Assembly (NCBI GenBank): GCA_023387635.1
Contig: JAEWHU010000337.1
Location: 1 to 22,782, forward strand
DNA: 22,782 nt
Reading direction: 5' to 3'
Source: Bacillota bacterium
GTDB lineage: Bacteria > Bacillota > Clostridia > Lachnospirales > Lachnospiraceae
The position numbers were made by a program, and so were the translations under genes. Below, in pieces: positions 14,168-21,252 of this stretch (position 1 is the stretch's first letter; every line of letters starts with the position of its first letter). The notes beneath the pieces are model-generated. The model was not told the origin of the DNA, made no database searches, and saw only the letters and a list, made by a program, of their open reading frames with translations.

Positions 14168-14848
14168 ATGAAAATATTAGAAACTACCGATTTGAGGAAA
14201 ATATATGGCAGTGGGGATACAGCGGTTCACGCTCTAGACGGAGTGAATTTATCAGTGGAAAAAGGTGAATTTGTGGCAATTGTCGGCACATCTGGTAGTG
14301 GAAAATCCACACTTTTACATATGCTTGGAGGATTAGATCGTCCCACAAGTGGAACTGTTATAGTGGACGGTAAAGACATTTTTTCATTAAAAGATGAAGA
14401 ACTAACTATTTTTAGAAGAAGAAAAATCGGTTTTGTGTTTCAGAATTATAACCTTGTACCTATTTTGAATGTTTATGAAAATATTGTTTTACCCATAGAG
14501 CTTGACGGAAATAAACCAGACAAAGAATATGTGGACAAAATCATTGAGACCTTAGGGATTGAAAGCAAACTGAACAATCTACCAAACAACCTTTCAGGTG
14601 GTCAGCAACAACGTGTGGCAATTGCAAGGGCACTTGCATCAAAACCTGCCATAATCTTAGCTGATGAACCAACTGGTAACCTTGACAGTAAAACCAGTCA
14701 AGATGTTTTAAGCTTACTTAAAGTGACAAGTGAAAAGTTTAAACAAACAATTGTGATGATTACTCATAATGAAGAAATCGCGCAGCTTAGCGACCGCATT
14801 GTTCGTATTGAAGACGGTCTAATCGTAGGTGGTGGTCAACGTGCTTAA
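14168..14848 (+). CDS. ABC transporter ATPase (MacB/LolD/BceA type)
   Basis: 226 residues. ATG at 14168 has GGAGG 7 bases upstream; a longer frame from 14105 would run through the terminator hairpin and is not real. Walker A GTSGSGKST (40-48), Q-loop VFQNYNLVP, signature LSGGQ (142-146) with QQRVAIARAL, Walker B ILADEPTGNLD (D166, E167), and H-loop MITHNEE. The family powers FtsX-type permeases that move lipids, lipoproteins or peptides out of the membrane by mechanotransmission. It partners the permease that overlaps its stop codon. Linkage to a two-component system suggests antimicrobial-peptide or envelope-stress detoxification, which is inference. Confidence 0.95.
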   Translation: MKILETTDLRKIYGSGDTAVHALDGVNLSVEKGEFVAIVGTSGSGKSTLLHMLGGLDRPTSGTVIVDGKDIFSLKDEELTIFRRRKIGFVFQNYNLVPILNVYENIVLPIELDGNKPDKEYVDKIIETLGIESKLNNLPNNLSGGQQQRVAIARALASKPAIILADEPTGNLDSKTSQDVLSLLKVTSEKFKQTIVMITHNEEIAQLSDRIVRIEDGLIVGGGQRA

Positions 14849-17366
14849 AGTGAAAAATAAAAAGGTCATTAAAAATCTTGCAAATAAAAGTTTTAAAGCG
14901 AATAAACTACGCAACCTTTTTGCGATATTTTCCATAATACTCACAAGTATTTTGTTTACAAGTTTGTTCACCATAAGTGCAAATATTTTAGCCTCTTTTG
15001 AGGAAGCCACCATGCGACAAGTTGGCGGTGATAGCCACGGAACTTTTAAGGCACTTAATGAGGAGGAATATAATAAACTTTCGATTCATCCATCTATAAA
15101 AGAGAGTGGTTACACTATTATATTGGGTTTTGCAGAAAATGAGGCACTTCGCAGTAGGCAGACAGAAATACGCTTTATTTCCAGTGAAGAAAACGCAGAG
15201 CATATGTTTTCAAACCCGACAACTGGTAGATTGCCACAAAAATATGACGAGATAGCACTGGACGATATCACTCTTGATTTACTTGGGATCAAACCTGAAC
15301 TTGGTGCAAAAATTCCACTTGAATACTCCCTAAATGGTGAACTAAGGTCGGATACATTCACCCTTTGTGGCTACTGGCAAGGTGACAGAATAATGAACGC
15401 TAGTCAAGTCTTTATCAGCGAAGAATATCTACAGACACAGTTAAAAGATCTTGATACAAGTAAAAATGAATCGGAAATTGGTAAGATATTTTTAGATGTA
15501 AATTTTGTAAATACACGCAATATTGAAGAAAAAATGTTAAAAGTCATAACAGATAATGGTTATATTCCAGGTGATGAGATTGACCTTGGTGTAAACTGGG
15601 CATATATTGGTAATGGTGAAAACATGGATATTGGCACAATGTTTGGTATAATCTGCGCGCTCTTATTAATCATATTTTGTGGATATCTTATAATTTCTAA
15701 TATTTTTTACATATCTATTCAAAAAGATATTAAATTTTACGGTTTGTTAAAAACGATTGGTACAACAGGCAAACAGATTAAAACACTTATTGGTATGCAG
15801 ACACTTCTATTGTGTATCGTGGGTATCCCAGTGGGACTCATAATAGGTTATGGAATAGGTGCTATACTAACCCCAGCAGTCATAAGTCTTACTTCCACCA
15901 CAACGGTTGCCTATTCCATCAATCCCATTATATTTATAGGTTCTGCTTTTTTTGCACTTATCACCGTTCGTATCAGTACTAGAAAGCCTGCAAAAATCGC
16001 AAGTAAGGTCAGTTCTATTGAAGCACTTCGCAGTAGCGATGGCATTGTATCGAAAAAATCAACACGTAAAAGTGGTGGTGTGAATCTATTTAAAATGGCA
16101 CTAGCTAATGTAATGCGCAATAAGAAAAAGATGATTCTTGTTACGATTTCTTTATCGCTAAGCTTGATTATGCTAAACACTACCTTTTCCATTGTAAATG
16201 GTTTTGATATGGATAAGTATGTAGAATCGCAAATAGTCGGTGATTTTTTGATAAATGATATAGGATTTGGCAATTTCACCGTAGATTTTGCAACGAAAGA
16301 AACCATAAGCCAACAGGTTTTAAAAGATGTAACTTCACAATCGGGCATTGAAGATATAGGTTCTGTTTATTATTCTGAATTACCTCAGGAGACTGATGAA
16401 CAGATCAAAATGCTTATACCAGAAATCAAAGAAGGAATAGGCAGTGAATTACCAACTTCTTATATGGAATCCATTGATTATGTAATAACACAAAATATAG
16501 TATTTACACATTTATATGGCATTGATGATTTTACAGCTACAAAACTAAACTTCTATGATGGAAAGTTTGACAGCGAAAAATTCAGCACGGGGAATTATAT
16601 CATTGTAAATACCTTTGAATTTAACAACAGTAAATATAACTATTATGAGGTAGGGCAAAAAGTGACACTTGATTTGGAAAATGGCCAGAGCAAAGAGTAT
16701 GAGGTTATGGCAATAGGGGCTTTACCTTACAGATTTACCTGTCAACATTCCCATATAATAACACCTGAAATCATATTGCCAACTGGTGAATATATAAAGC
16801 AAACAGGAAAAGAAGTACCTATGGTAACAATGCTTGATGTGGAAGACGAATATGAAAAAGGTATGGAAAACTTCTTAACAGATTACTGTGCAAATATTAA
16901 TAAGGATTTAAAATTCCAATCGAAATCTTCTGTAATCGCCGAGTTTGAGAATCTAAAAAATACGTTTTTAAGCATTGGCAGTTTACTTAGTACTATCATT
17001 GCATTCATTGGTATTATGAATTTTATCAATACAATTATTACTTCAATTATATCACGAAGACAAGAGTGTGCTATGCTACAAAGTATTGGAATGACCAAAA
17101 GGCAGATGAACAGGTTGTTGATTTTTGAGGGGTTAATTTACGCAGGGCTCACAATAATGTTAGTATTAACCGTTGGTGTTGGTATTGGCTATAGTTTAGC
17201 ATCGCTACTAGTTGGAGGAATGTGGTTCTCCACTCTGAATTATACAGTGTTACCAACCATTCTTTGCATACCAATCCTTGCAGTATTTGCTATGATTGTT
17301 CCTGCACTATGTTTTAAATCAGAAGGGAAACGAAGTGTTGTTGAACGACTTAGAGAGGCGGAGTAA
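14841..17366 (+). CDS. FtsX-type ABC transporter permease, duplicated
   Basis: 841 residues. GTG at 14841 (AGGTGG 8 bases upstream) overlaps the ATPase stop by 8 bases; the in-frame GTG at 14829 is less well placed. Eight membrane helices are visible as two FtsX halves: TM1 about 27-48, a large outer domain, TM2-4 about 268-290, 316-343, 360-380, then TM5 about 431-453, a second outer domain, TM6-8 about 712-735, 765-787, 804-826. The first half ends in KPAKIASKVSSIEALR and the second in KRSVVERLREAE, the usual coupling tails. This 1+3+1+3 layout with two outer domains differs from the 10-helix BceB permeases. The substrate is not evident. Confidence 0.93.
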   Translation: MLKVKNKKVIKNLANKSFKANKLRNLFAIFSIILTSILFTSLFTISANILASFEEATMRQVGGDSHGTFKALNEEEYNKLSIHPSIKESGYTIILGFAENEALRSRQTEIRFISSEENAEHMFSNPTTGRLPQKYDEIALDDITLDLLGIKPELGAKIPLEYSLNGELRSDTFTLCGYWQGDRIMNASQVFISEEYLQTQLKDLDTSKNESEIGKIFLDVNFVNTRNIEEKMLKVITDNGYIPGDEIDLGVNWAYIGNGENMDIGTMFGIICALLLIIFCGYLIISNIFYISIQKDIKFYGLLKTIGTTGKQIKTLIGMQTLLLCIVGIPVGLIIGYGIGAILTPAVISLTSTTTVAYSINPIIFIGSAFFALITVRISTRKPAKIASKVSSIEALRSSDGIVSKKSTRKSGGVNLFKMALANVMRNKKKMILVTISLSLSLIMLNTTFSIVNGFDMDKYVESQIVGDFLINDIGFGNFTVDFATKETISQQVLKDVTSQSGIEDIGSVYYSELPQETDEQIKMLIPEIKEGIGSELPTSYMESIDYVITQNIVFTHLYGIDDFTATKLNFYDGKFDSEKFSTGNYIIVNTFEFNNSKYNYYEVGQKVTLDLENGQSKEYEVMAIGALPYRFTCQHSHIITPEIILPTGEYIKQTGKEVPMVTMLDVEDEYEKGMENFLTDYCANINKDLKFQSKSSVIAEFENLKNTFLSIGSLLSTIIAFIGIMNFINTIITSIISRRQECAMLQSIGMTKRQMNRLLIFEGLIYAGLTIMLVLTVGVGIGYSLASLLVGGMWFSTLNYTVLPTILCIPILAVFAMIVPALCFKSEGKRSVVERLREAE

Positions 17367-17537
17367 AGTATACATAGTTTATCCCGATGTCGTATAATCA
17401 CCTCGAGAGTCGACAAGAATAATATAAAAGATTGAAATTATTTATAAAAAGTGTTATTCTACAAATAATAAACAAAAAGATTGTCTTAAATACATTAAAA
17501 TTAATTGTAAAATTACAATTGATAAGATAATATATTG

Positions 17538-17565
17538 AAGAGCTTATTTTTATAAGCTCTTTTTT
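17538..17565 (+). terminator. Intrinsic terminator ahead of the ABC-F leader
   Basis: AAGAGCTTAT (17538-17547) and ATAAGCTCTT (17552-17561) form a 10-bp stem with a TTTT loop and a T-run to 17565. It lies 172 bases after the permease stop and 170 before the ABC-F start. It may end the transporter operon or be an attenuator of the ABC-F gene. The preceding 17367-17537 shows no ORF. Confidence 0.85.
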
Positions 17566-17621
17566 GAGCGTATACTAGCGAAGCGTATTACGAATATCCG
17601 CTTTGGCAGATGAAGAAGTAA

Positions 17622-17718
17622 AGAGTGAAAGAAAATAGTTATTTTGAAAGGTTGCCACGATGTGATTCTTTCACTCTATTTTATTAGTGGCAGTATCACA
17701 TCTGTAAACAGATGTGAT
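17622..17718 (+). promoter_or_regulatory. Structured leader of the ABC-F gene with competing hairpins
   Basis: Four pairings can be drawn: AGAGTGAAAGAA (17622-17633) with TTCTTTCACTCT (17666-17677), 12 bp; TGCCAC (17653-17658) with GTGGCA (17687-17692); GATGTGAT (17659-17666) with ATCACATC (17695-17702); and ATCACATCTG (17695-17704) with CAGATGTGAT (17709-17718), loop TAAA. The last two exclude each other. The final hairpin ends 7 bases before the weak GGGTG ribosome binding site. This is typical of translational or transcriptional attenuation, as known for many ABC-F resistance genes. Confidence 0.6.
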
Positions 17719-17740
17719 ATGCAATGGGTGTTAATATGAT
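17652..17740 (+). repeat. Leader-type repeat element, copy 2
   Basis: Homologous to 1848-1935 (copy 1). It has one extra base in the middle (TTTTATTAGTGGC against TTTTAATTGTGGC). Codons for LPRCDSFTLF differ at five places from copy 1, all synonymous, and the second half again reads GSI and CDM-x-WV in the frame shared with copy 1. The frames of the two halves do not join in this copy. The element reaches into the ABC-F start (GGGTGTTAATATG). Confidence 0.6.
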
Positions 17741-19478
17741 AAAAGTTGAAAACTTATCCTACTCATTTCCGCAGAAGGATCTATTTGATAAAATTTCATT
17801 TACATTAGAAGAGGGTCAACATTGTGCTTTTATTGGAGCAAGTGGTAGTGGAAAAAGTACAATGATCGATATAATTATGGACCCAGAAAGATATTTATTC
17901 GATGGAAAGTTAGAGATAGAACAAGGTTGTAGAATTGGGTATGTAAGCCAGTTCTCTAGGCTAGACGAAACGAAAGAAATTACTGTTTTCGAATATTTAG
18001 GAGAAGAATTTATTAAGCTACAAAATGAGATAACATCTATCTGTGCTGAGATGGAAACTTCTTCGGATATTGAAACATTACTAGAAAAGTACCAAGAAAC
18101 ATTAGATGCATTTAATGCAATTGGTGGAGATGATTTTGAAAGCATCATTAATAAGAAACTAAATCTAGCGAATCTAAGCAAGATTAAAGATTTAACAGTA
18201 TCAAAACTTAGTGGTGGCGAATTTAAACTTATTCAAGTGATTAAGGAAATGCTAACATGTCCAGACGTAATGATTATGGACGAACCCGATGTGTTTTTAG
18301 ATTTTGACAATCTTAATTCTCTTAAAAATCTAATTAATTCACACAAAGGAATCATGCTAGTTATTACCCACAATAGGTATTTATTAAATCATTGTTTTAA
18401 TAAAATTATCCATCTTGAAAACAAGGAACTTCAAGAATTTGATGGAAGATATATAGATTATAACTTCTCATTACTTCAAACTAAGATTGAGTTGCAAGAA
18501 CTAGCGATTGCTGATACAGAAGAAATTGAGAGAAATGAGCAAATAATCGATAAACTAAGAGCTATTGCATCAAACAATACAGAAGCTTCTAGAGGAAAAG
18601 CCCTATATGCTAGAGTAAAGATTGCAGAAAGATTAGAAGCACGTAGAATTAAAGCCCCATTTGTAGATATTAAACAACCAGAAATTAGTTTTACTACAGA
18701 TAAGGAAATCGAAGAAGATACGATAGTTTTAAAAGTTAATGATTACAGTGTGGCTTTTGATGATATTCTTTTAGAAAATGTTAACTTCGAGATTAAACCT
18801 AAGGAAAAAGTTGCTCTTATTGGTCCAAATGGTACTGGAAAAACTACGTTGCTTCGAGATATATATAAAAACAACAATGATTCTATCCAGATACATGAAG
18901 ACATTAAAGTAGCTTTTGTATCTCAGCTTCAAGGCGAGATGCTAAATGAGTCTAATACCATATATGATGAATTCTTTGATGCTGGATTTAATACTTATGA
19001 TGAGATTTCATCTTATCTTTTAAAGTTCGGCTTCAACGAAGAAATCCTGAATCAAAAGATCGGATCCTTATCTGGTGGAGAAAAAAACACACTTCAACTG
19101 GCTAAAGTCTCTTCTAGTAATGCGAATATGTTACTACTTGATGAACCTACAAGTCATTTGGATACCTATTCACAACTAGCACTGGAAAAAGCAATAGAAA
19201 ACTATAATGGCGCAATTTTAATGATATCTCATGATTTCTATTCTATCGTAAACTGTATGGATTCTGTTTTAATCATTGAGGATAAGACGATTAGAAAGAT
19301 GAGTATGCGAGCATTTAGAAAGATGATTTATGCGAACCATTTTGATAAAGATTATTTAGAAATTGAGCAAAAGAAAAAACAAATTGAAACAAAAATAGAA
19401 TTAGCTTTAAAAAATACTGACTTTGAACTTGCCAAAAAACTATCTGAAGATTTGGAAGAGATAATTAAGTTGCTTTAG
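17736..19478 (+). CDS. ABC-F family ATPase (ribosome-protection or translation factor)
   Basis: 581 residues from ATG 17736 (GGGTG 5 bases upstream); ATG at 17724 lies against the leader hairpin and lacks a ribosome binding site. Two ABC domains and no membrane helix. Domain 1: Walker A GASGSGKS (34-41), LSGGE from 158, Walker B MIMDEPD with D182/E183. Domain 2: Walker A GPNGTGKT from 363, LSGGE from 445, Walker B LLLDEPTSHLD with D469/E470. The linker between them (about 235-320), rich in Glu and Arg, is the interdomain arm that reaches the ribosomal tRNA sites. Family members release antibiotics from the ribosome or assist translation. Odd: domain 1 has DEPDVFLD instead of DEPTNHLD. The C-terminus is a charged coiled coil (KKKQIETKIELALK). 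Resistance is inferred, not shown. Confidence 0.92.
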   Translation: MIKVENLSYSFPQKDLFDKISFTLEEGQHCAFIGASGSGKSTMIDIIMDPERYLFDGKLEIEQGCRIGYVSQFSRLDETKEITVFEYLGEEFIKLQNEITSICAEMETSSDIETLLEKYQETLDAFNAIGGDDFESIINKKLNLANLSKIKDLTVSKLSGGEFKLIQVIKEMLTCPDVMIMDEPDVFLDFDNLNSLKNLINSHKGIMLVITHNRYLLNHCFNKIIHLENKELQEFDGRYIDYNFSLLQTKIELQELAIADTEEIERNEQIIDKLRAIASNNTEASRGKALYARVKIAERLEARRIKAPFVDIKQPEISFTTDKEIEEDTIVLKVNDYSVAFDDILLENVNFEIKPKEKVALIGPNGTGKTTLLRDIYKNNNDSIQIHEDIKVAFVSQLQGEMLNESNTIYDEFFDAGFNTYDEISSYLLKFGFNEEILNQKIGSLSGGEKNTLQLAKVSSSNANMLLLDEPTSHLDTYSQLALEKAIENYNGAILMISHDFYSIVNCMDSVLIIEDKTIRKMSMRAFRKMIYANHFDKDYLEIEQKKKQIETKIELALKNTDFELAKKLSEDLEEIIKLL

Positions 19479-19502
19479 TAAGTGATATATAAGAGAATAT
19501 GT

Positions 19503-19545
19503 AAAACCCCTTTGTTAGATTTTTATCTAGCAACAGGGGTTTTCT
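19503..19545 (+). terminator. Intrinsic terminator of the ABC-F gene
   Basis: AAAACCCC (19503-19510) pairs with GGGGTTTT (19536-19543). Inner pairs are TGTT/AACA and AGAT/ATCT with a small bulge. T-run at the 3' side. It starts 25 bases after the ABC-F stop. The sequence is closely similar to the hairpin at 21157-21188. Confidence 0.85.
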
Positions 19546-19624
19546 ACAAAGATTGGTTATTCACATTATTAATGATAAGAAGCATTAAACTCCTGACTAA
19601 CAGGGAGGGCTATATTTTAGGGAA

Positions 19625-20200
19625 TTACGTATTTGTGAAACCAAAATACCGTAAAAGACCTAAATAGATTCCATAAGCAAATTGATACTGATTATCTCTT
19701 AGTTTTATAGAATCTTCATAATTTGTTAAATATGCTAACTCAACAAGAATAGCTGGCATCCTAGTTCTCCGCAACACATACAGTGATTTATTTTCACGAA
19801 TACCATTGTCTTTGGTACCCACCATATCGACGATTCCACTCATTACTTGTTCTGCTAACCAATTAGCTTGTGTATAATATTGATAAATATAAACTTCTGT
19901 TCCATTGATAGCTGGATTTGGATTAGAATTGCAGTGTATACTTATAAAATAATTTGCAGGCCATTCATTTGCCATACGAACTCTTTCTGCTAGACTAGTT
20001 GAGTTGCTAGTACCTAGAACTGTGGTTGGATAAGGCCTAGATACGCGTGCTTCAAATCTTGGATCGCTATTTAGCAAATTTCTTAAATATATACCAACTT
20101 GATAATTAATATCTGATTCATATAACCCAAAACCTACAGCACCACTATTATGATATCCAGTTGGATTATGACCTTGATCAATATAAATCTTGATTGGCAA
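19625..20200 (-). CDS. N-acetylmuramoyl-L-alanine amidase (Amidase_3 type)
   Basis: 191 residues when started at TTG 20200, giving MPIKIYIDQGHNPTG; AAAAAAGG lies 10 bases upstream. The ATG at 20221 would add MKKGCVS and has no ribosome binding site. Zinc ligands His11 (DQGHNP), Glu28 (GLYESD), His89 (FISIHCNS) and catalytic Glu154 (LVELAYLTN) are all present. The enzyme cuts the bond between muramic acid and L-alanine in peptidoglycan. There is no signal peptide and no cell-wall-binding domain, so it is a bare catalytic unit, as in phage endolysins and some spore or mother-cell lysis enzymes. It is monocistronic, converging on the ABC-F gene. Confidence 0.93.
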   Translation of the reverse strand: MPIKIYIDQGHNPTGYHNSGAVGFGLYESDINYQVGIYLRNLLNSDPRFEARVSRPYPTTVLGTSNSTSLAERVRMANEWPANYFISIHCNSNPNPAINGTEVYIYQYYTQANWLAEQVMSGIVDMVGTKDNGIRENKSLYVLRRTRMPAILVELAYLTNYEDSIKLRDNQYQFAYGIYLGLLRYFGFTNT

Positions 20201-20317
20201 AGAAACACATCCTTTTTTCATTTAGTATAATTATATTCTGTATTCTTAAAGTAGTTACTAGATATAATAAATGTATCTCTTTATTTACAGTAATTATATT
20301 TAAATAAACATTTAATC

Positions 20318-20373
20318 ATTATGATTTATTATTTGCACTGCCTTTACATCTGTATGTTCATTGTCGTTATTAA
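20318..20373 (-). pseudogene. Remnant of the 3' end of a DUF4317-type gene (direct repeat R1)
   Basis: About 55 bases align with 21197-21252, the end of the intact DUF4317 gene and its first downstream bases, at roughly 80 percent with nearly all changes transitions. Read on the minus strand it gives VIKLNNDNEHTDVKAV, against VIPMDDNEHAEVEVV in the intact protein. The original stop codon has become CAA. No more of the gene is seen upstream. Confidence 0.7.
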
Positions 20374-20407
20374 GCTTTATAACAAAGTTGAAATAGAAAG
20401 GAGCGTA

Positions 20408-20449
20408 ATGATGTATTTGATACTAAATACATCATATGAGAATATATGA
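20408..20449 (+). CDS. Leader ORF coupled to the alkylation-repair gene
   Basis: A 13-codon frame (MMYLILNTSYENI) begins at ATG 20408 with AAAGGAG just upstream. It ends in TGA at 20447-20449, overlapping the ATG of the next gene (ATGA). Its first 28 bases form a perfect 11-bp hairpin: ATGATGTATTT (20408-20418) with AAATACATCAT (20425-20435). The downstream gene lacks a good ribosome binding site of its own, so it is probably translated by re-initiation. Confidence 0.55.
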   Translation: MMYLILNTSYENI

Positions 20450-21153
20450 ATCTAAATACAATTATGGAACAACTAGAAAGTTTAGGAACGCCACAAATTA
20501 AAAACATATTAATGAATCATGGTGTATGTGAACCTTTATATGGAGTAAAAATAGGTGACATGAAAAAATTAGTTAAATATGTAAAGAAAAACGATGATTT
20601 AGCAAAAGAATTATACAATACGGGTAATTATGATGCTATGTACTTAGCAGGACTTTCAATAAACCCAAATAGTTTAACAAAAGAGGAAATAAGAGGGTGG
20701 CTACAGAAGGCTTCTTGTGATGCCATAGCTGAGTATATAGTGGCAGGAGTAGCAGCAGAAAGTAAATATGGGCTAGAACTAGCTAGAGAATGGATAAAAT
20801 CAAAAGATGAAAGGATTTCGTCATGTGGATGGAGTACTTACAGTAATTATATATCAATAACTGACGATAGTATGATTGATCTGGAGGAGGTAAATCGACT
20901 TTTAGATTTTATTCAAGTTAATATTCATGAAGAAAGAAATAAAGTTAAATATAATATGAATGGTTTTGTTATAAGTGTAGGAGCTTATATAAAAGATTTA
21001 AATACAAAAGCCTTACAAGTGGCGAAAGCGATAGGAAAAGTTGAAGTGTTTATGGGCAATACTTCCTGTAAAGTTCCACTTGCAACCAGTTATATAGAAA
21101 AAATCATTGATAAGAAAAAAGTTGGAAATAAAAGAAAAAGATGTATATGTTAG
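20446..21153 (+). CDS. DNA alkylation repair family protein (AlkD-like HEAT repeats)
   Basis: 235 residues. All-helical sequence matching the DNA alkylation repair enzyme family: LESLGTPQIKNILMNHGV, EPLYGVKIGDMKKLVK, NYDAMYLAGLSINP, AEYIVAGVAAESKYGLELAR, KYNMNGFVISVGAYIKDL, and CKVPLATSYIEKI near the end, with a basic tail. AlkD-type proteins flip out and excise bulky cationic alkyl bases by a HEAT-repeat fold. In many clostridial members the activity is untested, and the aromatic and acidic residues of the AlkD pocket are not obviously all kept here. Translation appears coupled to the leader ORF that ends on its start codon. The gene lies between two direct repeats (20318 and 21197). Confidence 0.85.
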   Translation: MNLNTIMEQLESLGTPQIKNILMNHGVCEPLYGVKIGDMKKLVKYVKKNDDLAKELYNTGNYDAMYLAGLSINPNSLTKEEIRGWLQKASCDAIAEYIVAGVAAESKYGLELAREWIKSKDERISSCGWSTYSNYISITDDSMIDLEEVNRLLDFIQVNIHEERNKVKYNMNGFVISVGAYIKDLNTKALQVAKAIGKVEVFMGNTSCKVPLATSYIEKIIDKKKVGNKRKRCIC

Positions 21154-21156
21154 TTT

Positions 21157-21188
21157 CCCTTTTGTTAGAATTTAGTCTAACAAAAGGG
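21157..21188. terminator. Hairpin between convergent genes
   Basis: CCCTTTTGTTAGA (21157-21169) and TCTAACAAAAGGG (21176-21188) form a perfect 13-bp stem with a 6-base loop. There is no U-tract on either strand. It lies between the ends of the alkylation-repair and DUF4317 genes. Confidence 0.65.
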
Positions 21189-21196
21189 GGTAATTA

Positions 21197-21252
21197 ACTA
21201 TGATTCATTGTTTACACTACCTCTACCTCTGCATGCTCATTGTCATCCATAG
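21197..21252. repeat. Direct repeat R2 (intact DUF4317 gene end)
   Basis: Matches 20318-20373. It covers the last codons of the DUF4317 gene and about 15 bases beyond its stop. The pair encloses the alkylation-repair gene and its leader. Confidence 0.7.

Noticed and set aside
17660..17665. ATG-TGA start-stop element in the ABC-F leader
   Set aside because: It arises from a C/T difference to copy 1 (ATGCGA) that is synonymous in another frame; nothing else supports initiation there.
19482..19667. 61-codon ORF after the ABC-F gene
   Set aside because: It runs through the ABC-F terminator, has no ribosome binding site, and no recognisable protein sequence.
20408..20449. Leader peptide homologous to the macrolide-sensing MsrD leader (MYLIFM)
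   Set aside because: Only four residues agree (MYLI), the peptide is longer, and the downstream gene is not a resistance gene; chance is the better explanation.
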